Both the position numbers and the translations under genes were made by a program. A DNA stretch of 32,165 nt from positions 1 through 32,165 of the forward strand of contig JAUCBJ010001714.1 of assembly GCA_032718475.1 (NCBI GenBank), given 5' to 3'. Below the pieces are notes generated by a model. That model worked only from the letters and a program-made list of their open reading frames with translations, did no database searches and was not told the DNA's origin. Positions within the stretch are counted from its first letter, which is position 1, and the number at the start of each line of letters is the position of its first letter. This document shows positions 9,621 to 19,633 of the stretch, in pieces. Source of the stretch: Nemertoderma westbladi (taxonomy: Eukaryota; Xenacoelomorpha; Nemertodermatida; Nemertodermatidae).

Positions 9621-10069
9621 TACTAGTACTGCAAGTACTAAAAAAGTATTTTTTTATCAAAATGTTTTTTTTTGACTAGCTAGAAAAGTACTAGCTCGTA
9701 AAAAAAAACAAAAAATCTTGCTACCATCAGAATGCCAGAAAGTCAAATATTGGTTCTGTAACAAAAAACCTCATAATAAAAGCCATTTAGGCATGTACAA
9801 TTTTGGTCAAAACGTCGGTACCCAGGCCATGTTAATCCCAAACTTTGTATACCAATTATGGGATACTTTTTTCAAGCCGCCTAACATTTACAGTTAACCG
9901 TTAACCTCAACTTTATAATTTACATTTCAATATGAAAAATAGAATGAACGACCTCAAAAATGACAAGCTACAATGAAATTTAAGATACCTGGACGGAAAA
10001 CCTTTATTAAGAAATATCTTAAATTACAGATTCCGGTATTTCTCAAATAGGCCCTACTAACAAATTTAT

Positions 10070-10999
10070 GGACAAACAAACTACACCATGTCCTGGAATA
10101 TATTGTCGTTATTCAAGAAAAATTGCCCCCCCCCCCCCCCCCCCCCCCAATTTTTCTACAAATCGTAATGAGATGGCATGAAATTTGAAACAGAGATACT
10201 GTAGTTTCACATCCCTACTCCTTTCAATCTTTAGCTATAAGCGATTGAAAAAGGTGTCTCCTGTGATATTTCACCCGTTACACTGCAGTTATTCATGAGC
10301 CTTAGCGTGATTTGTTGGTAGAAATAGAAAGCTAACCATGCAAGGATAACAAAAATGTAAAAATATTTGAATTTGGTTGGGAAATAGTTGAGATATGAGT
10401 GTTCAAAAGTTGCATGGTTTTTGCACTTGCGCGAGGCTGTTTTATTCTATTAAATAAAACCACATTATTCTAGAACATTTTGTTTATGTATGAATAGCTA
10501 CATAATAGTATGTTTAAAGAAGCATTGCATTGTTGCCCAGATACGTATGGGATAAGCAAAATGTTCCAGAATATGATGTATTTATTAAATAGAATAAATG
10601 GCGTGCAGGGGAAGCAAATACATGCAACTTTCGAATGCCCATATCTTGGCTATTTCTCTACCAAATTCAAATGTTTTTACATTTATGGAATCCTTGCACG
10701 GTCAGCTTTCTATGGGTACCAACAAATCGCGATAAGGTTCAAGAATAACTGCAGTGTAACTGGTGAAATATCACGGGAGACACCTTTTTCAAACGCTTGT
10801 AGCTAAAGATTGAAAGCAAAAATAAAAATTCTGGCTCACCCAGCAAGGAGGAGGGAGGTGAAACTATCTCTGTTTCAAATTTCATGCAATCTCATTAAGA
10901 TTTGAAGAAAAATGTGGGGGGGGGGGGGGGGGGGTTCCAGGTACCTGAAAAACGATACTATATTCCAGGAAATTGTGTACATTATTGCCAAGTTTGTCC
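10070..10999. mobile_element. Foldback element B (palindrome with mirrored C and G runs)
   Basis: The arms run from GGACAAAC at 10070 to GTTTGTCC at 10992-10999 and are imperfect reverse complements throughout, turning near 10510. Matching blocks include TCCTGGAATATA, TTGAAACAGAGATA, TTTAGCTA, AAAAAGGTGTCTCC, ACACTGCAGTTATTC, CAAGGAT and TTCTAGAACATTTTGTTTA. A run of 23 C (10126-10148) in the left arm is mirrored by 19 G (10916-10934) at the equivalent place in the right arm. A second family member is found at 15491-16262. No transposase frame is present; the 98-residue frame in the right arm is not recognisable as a protein. Confidence 0.85.
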
Positions 11000-11424
11000 T
11001 GTTTCAGTTAGCTAGGAATTTTGTACTTTCAAATGGCTAAGCGTTCCAGAATAATGTATCAACGTTCAGAGGAAACAGAGATAAACTGCCATATAAAAAA
11101 CACTATGTAAAGGGAGTTGCTTTGAGCTTTTCGGTAAGTATTTGATAGGCAGCAATTCCTACTGGAAAGATCACTACTGAAATCAGTTTCCATAAGAATC
11201 CTGAGTCAGGTTTGTAGAAGTAAATTTGGACAAGTTTTGACCCGAAGTATGCACCTTAAAGATCTGAATGATTCACAACTTATATCCCTAGTGTGAAAAA
11301 TTTGGTAGAGAACTGAATTCTGTACATAGTTCCCAACATGAAGCAAACGCCGCAAGATTTTCTATAGAATGCATCCATCAACTTCAATTTTGTGTTGGAG
11401 AGTGATCCAACACTGAAAGTGAGG
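11000..11424. other. Non-coding stretch
   Basis: No gene is recognised. It may include the 3' flank of the decayed LINE that begins at 11425 on the minus strand. Confidence 0.4.
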
Positions 11425-12866
11425 CTATAAAGAATAGAAGGGAGTGCGATACTGTTCCATAAGCGAGTTACTGTAGTAACGGGTAACTTCCGAACTGTCC
11501 ATCCGCGCCGATGAAACTCTGTATAATTTATTATTAGAAGGCGAATACATTGGGAGTATACAAACTGGAGGGTTCCTGATCTGGTATCCCAAAAAGGTGA
11601 TTGAATCTACTGAAGGAATGAGATGTGATTGGATGTTCATGAATTCAGGAGTGAAACATTGTGTTCCGTAACTACTTATATCAGTCCAGTGAGTTTTAGA
11701 TATATCTATTTTTAACTGTATATTATTGAGGGACGTCGCTAGTTGGTTAACTTCGTTAGTCGTTTGTTTAACCAGGCTGGAAGATGTTCCTAATACAATT
11801 ATATCTGCGTATGAAACTAATCCAAACGGAATATGGTAAACACTGCAGCCGTTGATTCTTTCCATTGCTTCGGCAAATTTGTTTTGAAGGTAAAAATTAT
11901 AAAGTAAAGGCGAAATCAAAGATCCTTGTTTGACTCCACATCGAGAGGAAATACCATTACAGTCAGAAAAACCAGAAGGTGTGGAGGTAATAATGCAGGA
12001 GTAGCCGAACTACGTGTGTGTTTAAGAATTTTGTAGCTAATGGAAAAGATGAAAGTGTTGGACATGATCAACGGCAGACTCAATATCAGTTTGGCAAAGA
12101 AAAATAGGTGATCCATCGGATGTGTAGTGATCAATGTTCTCTAAGACAGCGGCGATAACACAGTATATCACATCCTGTTCTTTTCTGGTAAGCTGTTTGA
12201 CACGCACTGGATTCAGGTAGATATACAAAGCCCATAATCTTCTTCAATGATCTACTTGCCCATAATGACTGCTTCCATAATCTTTGCGAAAATACTAATA
12301 CGACTGATAGGACGGTAAGAAGTAGATCTTGAAGCATCCTTTCCCTTCCCCTTATACAGACAATTTACCAGTGTATCACCGAAGGTAACAGGTACGACTC
12401 CTAACAAAAGTGAGTTATTAAACAGATTACAAAGGTGGCAGCAAATAATCTCATCATTGGCGAACAGAAGATGTTCAATGGTAAGATGCCGTTTATCCGG
12501 TGCTTTACCACGCGAGAGCGCCAATATCATACTGCGAACCGAAACTTCGGATATCAACGGTACTGGAATATCAAAGCAAGAACTATCAAGCTGAGTCGCC
12601 AGTTCGGATAATCGTTAATCGGGGGAGTGTTTTCTTTGAAGCGGTTTTGAATCCGCAGCGGGTCCCGTAAATTCTCTGGAGTTGGGGTGTTGTTTCTTTT
12701 TCTAAAATGTCTCCAAAACGCTTTAGGGTCGCCCTTCATTTTGTTTGCAGTTTGAAGAATTTTACTGTAAACTTTTTGGGAAACAAGCCAATTACGCAGA
12801 CGTCGAATCGATCGCTTAGAGTCTTGAAATGCTGTTGCAAACTCACTGTCCTTAGTTTTTCCTTCT
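11425..12866 (-). pseudogene. Decayed LINE reverse transcriptase
   Basis: Several minus-strand frames, read from high to low coordinate, make up one broken reverse transcriptase. A pre-RT segment has GDPKAFWRHF (about 12700-12740). Then come LSRGKAPD, LTIEHLLF and YKGKGK with YRPIS, where the frame breaks near 12270. Next are SACQTAYQKRTGC and a DIESAVDHVQH block (KAFDHV-like), then ISPLLYNFYL and VSYADIIVL. The catalytic YADD box reads YADI, so the second aspartate is lost. Multiple frameshifts separate the pieces. The family differs from the intact LINE at 1-5941 and from the 3' fragments at 12955 and 16282. The endonuclease is absent, so the copy is 5' truncated. Confidence 0.85.
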
Positions 12867-12954
12867 GAACACTATATTCCATATAACTGCTTTGTTACCT
12901 TTGATTTCTCATTGAGCTGTTTATTCCTAATAAATAAATATATTTTTTGTCTTC

Positions 12955-13632
12955 TTCCGGATGGGATTGTTTGATGCAAAGGTTGGTATGCTTGAGCATG
13001 TGGACGACTTCTGTTACCTGGGATCATGGATCCGGAAGTCAGGTGAGGACCTTCGAATACGTAAGGGAAAGGCATGGGCAGCCTTGAATAGGCTTTCCAG
13101 GATTTGGAAGTCACCGAGAATTAATCGGAAACTTAAGGTCCGATTATTTGGAGCAGCAGTAGTTCCAGTACTCCTCTATGGGAGTCCATGCTGGGCTCTA
13201 ACTGCTGAGGACACCAAATCTGTTTTTCCAAATCTCTGGATGGCACATTCACAAGAATTCTACGCCGGGTTCATTGTGTCAAGTACAATGCACACATCTC
13301 CAACCAGACACTATATAAGATTGGAGGTGTCTCATGGTTCCCCCAAGCTTGACACTAGAACAAAATCGCCTCCGCTTTGCAGGACATTGCTTTCGCCGTG
13401 AGGACCAGCCAGTGCATAATCTTGTACTTTGGCAGCCTCGTGGAGTGAATAAGCATGGTGGACAGCCCATGACTTTCTTGAGCCGCATCTTAAAGGACAC
13501 TGGCCTTGAAGATGCGGATGATCTAGCAAATGTCATGGGTGATAGGGAGTTGTGGAGGCGCAACTTTGTCGATAAGCCGGCACAGCATTCCTAAAAATGC
13601 AGCTGCAATGCAGCATGCCGATCCTAGTAGCT
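12955..13632 (+). pseudogene. LINE ORF2 C-terminal fragment, copy 1 (frameshifted)
   Basis: The sequence encodes the post-RT region of a LINE: VDDFCYLGSWIRKSGEDLRI, LKVRLFGAAVVPVLLYGS, CWALT, then after a frameshift RLRFAGHCFRRED, NKHGGQPMT and DLANVMGDRELWRRNF. Compared with the inverted copy at 16282-16868 it carries a 14-bp insertion near 13220-13235 that creates a direct repeat of CCAAATCT, and a one-base deletion near 13332. Together these shift the frame. There is no endonuclease or RT core, so it is a dead 5'-truncated fragment. Confidence 0.9.
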
Positions 13633-13835
13633 TGATTTGTATGCACCATCCTGCAGAACCTTTATTAGCTGGTCGGTGTATGTGTTTAGGTCCTTGTTGT
13701 TCAAAGGCTGCTCCATAGCATAAGCCACATCCAATTTACTGATTTTAAGTGAGACATAATAGACATAATAATATATTTGTGAGGCATAACTTATTGGAAT
13801 AACCATTTACAAATTGTGTGAAGAGTATCACTTTT
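13633..13835. other. Spacer between LINE fragment and minisatellite
   Basis: This is non-coding. It may be LINE 3' flank; no similarity to the flank of copy 2 was seen beyond CTAGTAG. Confidence 0.4.
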
Positions 13836-14791
13836 CAGCGTTATGGCCCGAGTGTTTATGCACCGTGCGGCTGAGGGAGTGAGATTAACTACGGGTATTT
13901 GGCCCGAGTGTTTATGCACCGTGCGGCTGAGGGAGTGAGATTAACTACGGGTATTTGGCCCGAGTGTTTATGCACCGTGCGGCTGAGGGAGTGAGATTAA
14001 CTACGGGTATTTGGCCCGAGTGTTTATGCACCGTGCGGCTGAGGGAGTGAGATTAACTACGGGTATTTGGCCCGAGTGTTTATGCACCGTGCGGCTGAGG
14101 GAGTGAGATTAACTCAGCGTTATGGCCCGAGTGTTTATGCACCGTGCGGCTGAGGGAGTGAGATTAACTACGGGTATTTGGCCCAAGTGTTTATGCACCG
14201 TGCGGCTGAGGGAGTGAGATTAACTACGGGTATTTGGCCCGAGTGTTTATGCACCGTGCGGCTGAGGGAGTGAGATTAACTCAGCGTTATGGCCCGAGTG
14301 TTTATGCACCGTGCGGCTGAGGGAGTGAGATTAACTACGGGTATTTGGCCCGAGTGTTTATGCACCGTGCGGCTGAGGGAGTGAGATTAACTCAGCGTTA
14401 TGGCCCGAGTGTTTATGCACCGTGCGGCTGAGGGAGTGAGATTAACTACGGGTATTTGGCCCAAGTGTTTATGCACCGTGCGGCTGAGGGAGTGAGATTA
14501 ACTACGGGTATTTGGCCCGAGTGTTTATGCACCGTGCGGCTGAGGGAGTGAGATTAACTCAGCGTTATGGCCCGAGTGTTTATGCACCGTGCGGCTGAGG
14601 GAGTGAGATTAACTACGGGTATTTGGCCCGAGTGTTTATGCACCGTGCGGCTGAGGGAGTGAGATTAACTCAGCGTTATGGCCCGAGTGTTTATGCACCG
14701 TGCGGTTGATGGAGTGAGATTAACTACGGGTATTTGGCCCGAGTGTTTATGCACCGTGCGGCTGAGGGAGTGAGATTCACTACGGGTATTT
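13836..14791 (+). repeat. 17-unit minisatellite, 55/56-bp units with 278-bp higher-order repeat
   Basis: Units begin with GGCCCGAGTGTTTATGCACC and differ at the end: type A (56 bp) ends ACTACGGGTATTT and type B (55 bp) ends ACTCAGCGTTAT. Unit starts are 13845, 13901, 13957, 14013, 14069, 14124, 14180, 14236, 14291, 14347, 14402, 14458, 14514, 14569, 14625, 14680 and 14736. The order is AAAAB then AA'BAB twice, then AA. A' carries GGCCCAAG in place of GGCCCGAG. The five-unit block 14124-14401 recurs at 14402-14679 with the same A' mutation at the same place, so the period is 278 bp. Units 16 and 17 carry private changes. A B-type tail (CAGCGTTAT) precedes unit 1. Confidence 0.97.
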
Positions 14792-15490
14792 AACTTATAG
14801 AAAGAAAGTAACATTTTTTTGTCCGACTTTATAATTTGCATTTTCGAGGAAAAGTTATAGGCGAGTCAATCTAGCCAAAAAAGGGTGTCAACCCATAACA
14901 AATTCGCAATTCATCCAAACCAGATTTTCTTTAATCCTTACCTTATTGTTAATACTAAAAAAATGTCATAAAAAAATATTATGCGGATCATTTTCAATTT
15001 CCGGTTTCTTTCCTTAGCAACATGGATTTTACATAGCAACAAGGGGTCTATTGGTGAGATCTTCCCCAAATTTTGTGCAAAGAAACTTTAGTCCAATGAC
15101 TAACAAGGCTAACATTAGCGCAAATTATTACATTTCCCTGCAGTGGAGTTGTATAATAAGGCAATATATTTATCTCTGTTTTTAATTTTTTATATATTTA
15201 TAAATTTGATGCGACTTCTAGTTTCTGATATAGCAATTAATATATAGCACGCCAAAGTAAATATTACACATTTTCTATTAAATCACAGTTTCTTGTGAAA
15301 GTAATTAAATTATTCTGGAACATCATATGCTACTTACTCTTCACTAATGTTCCTTTTGTTTGACTTGTATTATGCAAATTTACGCAGAATTTCCATGAAT
15401 AAACATATGATCAGCAAAATATTATTTTATAGACTTTTTTTGGTTATTAACAAGGTCATATAGAATCCAAATTATGCGGTTCGGGTTGAT
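14792..15490. other. AT-rich non-coding stretch
   Basis: I see no gene, RNA or recognisable repeat here beyond AT-rich sequence. Confidence 0.5.
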
Positions 15491-16262
15491 ATGAGATTAT
15501 TATTAAGATTGGATGAAATTTGAAATAGAGAGAATTGCACTTAACTCCTCCCGGTTGGAGTCGGTTGACTCCAACCGACTCCGGCTCCGACTCCGAAGGT
15601 AAATCGGAATTTTTATTTCATTTATCTCATTCATTCATCTTTCATCTCATTTTTGTTAGCTATAGGAGTGGGGGTTTAAAAACGGTGTCTCCGGCGATAT
15701 GTCACCAGTTACACCGCAGTTATTCTTCAACCTTATAGATACTGTTAGATAGCTGGCAATGCAAGGATTCCAAATATGGATCACAATCTGAATTTCGTCG
15801 TAAAATAGCTGAGATATGAGCGTTCGAAAGTTGCTGGTTTGGCACCTGCCCAAGGCTATTTTATTCCATTTAATAAAATAGATAATATTCTGGAACGCAT
15901 TGTTTATCCCATACGTAGCTGGGCAACAATGCATTTGGCTCTATAATCATACTCTTACGTAGCTATTCAAACGTAAACAAAATGTTCTAGAATATGGTAT
16001 ATTTATAAATTAGAATAAACAGCTTGCGCAGCTGCAAAACCATGCAACTTTTGAACGCTCATATCTCAGCTATTTTTCAACGAAGTTCTGATTATGTTAC
16101 ATATTTGGAATCCAACAGTACCAACAAATTACTATGAACCTATCTATGTGAAACTATCTCTGTTTCAAATTTTATGCAATCTCATTACGATTTGTAGAAA
16201 AATTTGGGGGAGGGGGGGTACCTGATTAACGACACTATATTCCAGGACATGGTGTATATACG
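15491..16262. mobile_element. Foldback element C (second, inverted copy of family B)
   Basis: It matches element B in reverse orientation, including the loop blocks (GGAACGCATTGTTTATCCC, CATACGTAGCTGGGCAACAA) and the right end TTCCAGGACATGGTGTA, whose reverse complement matches the left end of B. The homopolymer site is present but short and interrupted (G5-A-G7 at 16206-16218). The right arm lacks about 100 bp found in the other arms, and the left arm has gained a hairpin-containing insert at about 15550-15600. Confidence 0.85.
15553..15576. repeat. Perfect 10-bp stem, 4-nt loop hairpin
   Basis: GGTTGGAGTC, loop GGTT, GACTCCAACC. CCGACTCC/GGCTCC repeats follow directly. It sits in the left arm of foldback element C, where the element B arm has no equivalent. 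Confidence 0.8.
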
Positions 16263-16281
16263 TCGGATGTACTAAGTACTA

Positions 16282-16868
16282 CTAGGATCGGCATGCTGCA
16301 TTGCTGCTGCATTTTTAAGAATGCTGTGCTGGCTTGTCGACAAAATTGCGCCGCCACAACTCCCTATCACCCATGACATTTGCTAGATCATCCGCATCTT
16401 CAAGGCCAGTGTCCTTTAAGATGCGTCTCATTAAAGTCATGGGCTGTCCACCATGCTTATTCACTCCATGAGGCTGCCAAAGTACAAGCTTATGCACTGG
16501 CTGGTCCTCACGGCGAAAGCAATGTCCTGCAAAGCGGAGGCGACTTTGTTCTAGTGTCAAGCTTGGGGGAACCAATGAGACACCTCCAATGTTATATAGT
16601 GTCTGGTTGGAGATGTGTGCATTGTACTTGACACAATGAACCCGGCGTAGCATTCTTGTGAATGTGCCATCCAAAGATTTGGTGTCCCCAGCAGTTAGAG
16701 CCCAGTATGGACTCCCATAGAGGAGTACTGGAACTACTGCTGGCCTAAATAATCGGACCTTAAGTTTCCAATTAATTATCTGTGACTTCCAAATCCTGGA
16801 AAGCCTATTCAAGGCCGCCCATGCCTATCCCTTACGTATTCGAAGGTCCTCACCTGACTTCCGGATCC
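16282..16868 (-). pseudogene. LINE ORF2 C-terminal fragment, copy 2 (frame open, truncated)
   Basis: This is the inverted counterpart of 13029-13632. The C-terminal 165 residues are one open frame: LKVRLFRPAVVPVLLYGSPY, DTKSLDGTFTRMLRRVHC, NAHISNQTLYNIGG, RLRFAGHCFRRED and GDRELWRRNF, ending in the same DKPAQHS stop context as copy 1. It lacks the RT core and endonuclease. The 3' end lies within 20 bp of foldback element C. Confidence 0.9.
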
Positions 16869-17169
16869 AATGTTATGTTTTAAGTAACAATGTTATGTAA
16901 CACACCTTAGAGGTAAGGGGTAGGGGGTCAGGTGCCTGAAGTAACACACTATTGTGCAGTGCGTAGGCGTATGGGAGTCATCTTCGTTGGGGGGGGGGGG
17001 GGGGAGGTGTGTAATAATATATCATATTTTTGCCCCCCCCCCCCATCCATTTTCGCCCCCCCCCCCCCCAAAAAAAAAACATTTTTTCTCATATCCTACA
17101 AAATTAGTCATCGTCGGTAGAAATTTTTAATATTATGGTTTTGTTCAGAAATTGAAAAAATGAGGAAGC

Positions 17170-17255
17170 GCGTCACCGGGGGTTGAACCAGCGCTATACG
17201 TACGTTTCATCCTATCAGGCCTCATCAGTAGCGCTAACCAGTTCAGCCACTTGTA
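17170..17255 (-). other. tRNA-like segment (A and B box motifs)
   Basis: On the minus strand TGGCTGAACTGG, followed by TTAGCGC (17238-17249 and on), resembles a tRNA A box and D arm. GGTTCAACCCC (17179-17189) fits the B box. About 48 nt lie between them, longer than in a normal tRNA, and that space is filled by the hammerhead-like fold. No cloverleaf anticodon arm is evident, so this is a tRNA-derived repeat or a chance match, not a working tRNA. Confidence 0.45.
17190..17235 (-). ncRNA. Type I hammerhead-ribozyme-like motif (probably degenerate)
   Basis: Read on the minus strand: stem I strand AGCGCTA (17229-17235), core CTGATGA (17222-17228), stem II region GGCCTGATAGGAT (17209-17221), core GAAA (17205-17208), tiny stem III CGTACG (17199-17204), then TA before the predicted cleavage point between 17197 and 17196, and stem I strand TAGCGCT (17190-17196). 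Stem I pairs perfectly over 7 bp and can extend by four G-U type pairs. Every conserved core base is present. Stem II is damaged: CCT/AGG pairs, but the next positions give a G-A mismatch and a G-U pair where AGGCC would restore it. A very short stem III is typical of the hammerheads of Penelope-like elements, which act as dimers. Activity is untested. Confidence 0.7.
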
Positions 17256-17259
17256 CCTG

Positions 17260-18916
17260 ACATTCACTATCCCACCTAATCCACTTTTATTGAACAGGCA
17301 GTCTTAAGTTGCATATCCTATCTCTTGCAGTTGTAGTTGCATTAACAGCTCAACTCAAATTTATTAGAAATTTTTAAAAGCTATTGAGACGGTCAATCTT
17401 TAATGAAATGGAACCAAACTTGGTACACATGTAGTTTTTAAAAAATTTAGAAATTCTACACACAGACAGACTTCTATCTATAGTTAATCTGTCGAACGCT
17501 AGGGGGCTAGTGACTAGGTCCACAAATTGTACCTCTAATCAAAGGCTTATCTGGACTAACGTACTGCGCAAAGTCCACACGAACGTGTAGGCCTACTGTA
17601 TTTATTACAGTTTGTTTTATGGGCTGCCATCAACCAGGCGCCAGCATTGCCCAATTCCCAAGTTTTTTTTATATATTCCTAGGATACTTGTATATAAGAC
17701 CTATTATCTTGTTCTGTCTCGTAATTTCTCTTGTACTGCACCGTGTAAGTGACTACAACTGTTCCATTCATTTCTCGTTTCTAGTTATCAAAATTAAATA
17801 AATGACAAATGTGTAGAATTGTTATTTTTAATTTGGATTTTCTTCTTCACACCCCCCCCCCCCCCTCTCTCGTTTCTTTTGATTATATTTTTTTTGACAC
17901 ATTTTCGTCAAACCCTCTCTCTAATTTTTCACCCCTTTCTTTTGGTTCAGTGGGGGGGGGGGGGGGGGGGGCTGCAGGCTGCAGCCCCACCTCCCGGCCC
18001 ACCCGCCTCGTACGCCTATGCCATTGTGTACTGTGTATAATTGCCTATCCAGTTTACCTAGCAACCACATTTCAATATCCAATAAAGACGCATGAGTGAG
18101 TACGCCATTCACCGACAATACATGGCACTGTGAATAGGTTTTCTTTAATGAGTTGTGACATCCAACTACAGAGCATCTTGGTCTTGGACGAGCTGTCATT
18201 GGTTGGGATCTGAAGAATGTGTAGTAGTGAGTGGTTGGTTAGCATTTCGGCTCTCCTATGGAAAGGGGAATACATGAGAAGGCATTGCTGAGATTCCCTA
18301 ATCATTATGCTGTTGTGAGTGAATGTAGAATTGAGCATCACCAGTGATCACTCTGCGTCCTCCAGTCTGCAGTCTGCAGTCTGTTGACTGTTGCATTCTT
18401 GTTATGTTACTGGATTACTGCAGTACTGGCAGACCGGTTCCTCTCACCTGTGCTGTAGGCCACTATTAATCCATTTATACTATTTATTAATGTGTATTGT
18501 ATTACGCCTGCGGCGGCCTGCCTGCCTGCCTACTGCCTACATATTATCATCATTACTTGACCTTAGCAGTTTGGCTTGCTGCTGCTACCGGCTGACCGCT
18601 AGGCCTACTAAGATTCCAGGATATATTACTATTGTATTATATTACTGTTACTGTATTAACTACCGGTACTAAGATAGATGCTGAGATAGGCCTAGTGTTG
18701 TAGTGTAGTGGGATACTGGGTGTCGCTGTGTCGGGGTGTGTCAGTGTGTGTTATTATGATATTACACAGTTACAGTTAATACCACCATGGCATGGGTGGT
18801 CCAAAAAACTTGAACTGAATTTCAACTCAGTTCGCACATCAGATGTCATCAATTGGGCCCAAACTTCGATAGATACCAAAGATTTGATTTGGGGATGACA
18901 GGAAATATTACCACAG
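17260..18916. other. Non-coding stretch with homopolymer runs
   Basis: Apart from the C14 and G20 runs and the motifs noted separately, I see no gene. The G20 run is followed by CTGCAGGCTGCAGCCCC. Short frames here show no recognisable protein. Confidence 0.5.
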
Positions 18917-19633
18917 GCACATGGCAAGTTCCCACCCTTGGCGCAAGTGAGTCATATTCCCCATTTTTTATTCCTAGTATTTATACTGCATTGATATCAT
19001 GCTCTAGAACCGCAATGACCGATTTAGTTGGTGTAGACACCTTCAAAACAAGCATAGAGCGAATACTTTTTGATATATTGCAGAAAATGTGAAGTCTGGC
19101 ACAAATCAACATTACTGCATTTTACATGCATTAGCCAGTTAGCGCCTTGATGCCTGACACCTGACTGCTCGAGTTATTGTCAAAAAAATTATATTGTTAA
19201 AATTTCAAGGCTAGGTCCACCAATGACCTTATATTGAGTTGACCTAGTCCAGACATTTTGTACAATAACTCGAGAACTAATGACTCAACTCATATTTTTA
19301 TTAGAGTGTCAACATCACCTAAATTGATCATTGCAGTTATGTTTAAATTCTGGATGCCTTGCGATAATTAGAAGTATCATTTTTAGTGTATTTGTCAATA
19401 TTGCATCAAGGCACTAATGTAATGTTGACTTGTGTCGGACTTCACATTTTCACTTCACAATATCTTAAAAACTATTCGTTCTATGCTTGTTTTGAAGGTG
19501 TCTACACCAACTAAATCAGTCATTGTCAGATTATGGTTCTAATGAGCATACCAGCATAATATCAAAGCAGTTGATCATCACAAAAATGGGGAATATGAAT
19601 CTCTTGCGCCAAGGGCGGGAACTGGCCATGTGC
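18917..19633. mobile_element. Foldback element D (nested imperfect palindrome)
   Basis: The left arm, starting GCACATGG at 18917, and the right arm, ending in CCATGTGC at 19633, are imperfect reverse complements. Long shared blocks include TTGGCGCAAG, ATTTAGTTGGTGTAGACACC, TTCAAAACAAGCATAGA and AAAATGTGAAGTC. The centre (about 19166-19275) is itself an inverted repeat, with CTCGAGTTATTGT facing ACAATAACTCGAG. A 79-residue frame in the left arm is not recognised as a protein. The family is distinct from foldbacks A and B/C. Confidence 0.8.

Larger units (their letters stand above)
8840..9852. mobile_element. Foldback element A (long imperfect inverted repeat)
   Basis: The left arm (about 8840-9020) and right arm (about 9690-9852) are imperfect reverse complements. 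Shared blocks in order include GTATAC, TGGCCTGGGTACC, TTTTGACCAA, ATGGCTTTTAT, AACYAATATT and GATGGTA, then ACTAGCTAGTA-rich sequence. This is the structure of a foldback or MITE-like non-autonomous DNA element. The interior contains a direct duplication and a nested SINE. No transposase is present. Confidence 0.7.
16963..18022. repeat. Region bounded by inverted GCGTAGGCGTA-like motifs with poly-G/poly-C
   Basis: GTGCGTAGGCGTATG near 16963 and the reverse complement of TACGCCTATGCC near 18011 face each other. Each is followed inward by a long G run (16 G at 16989-17004; 20 G at 17952-17971 with the opposite orientation to its motif). C runs lie at 17033-17044, 17056-17069 and 17852-17865. 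This could be the two ends of a repeat element or two separate copies of one. The evidence is short motifs only. Confidence 0.3.

Noticed and set aside
10510-10806. 98-codon frame with an ATG
   Set aside because: It lies in one arm of foldback element B. The matching frame in element C is not conserved as protein, so it is repeat sequence.
13836-14791. CRISPR-like array
   Set aside because: The units are tandem, without unique spacers, in an animal genome; it is a minisatellite.
18853-19092. 79-codon frame with an ATG
   Set aside because: It lies in the left arm of foldback element D and resembles no family I know.
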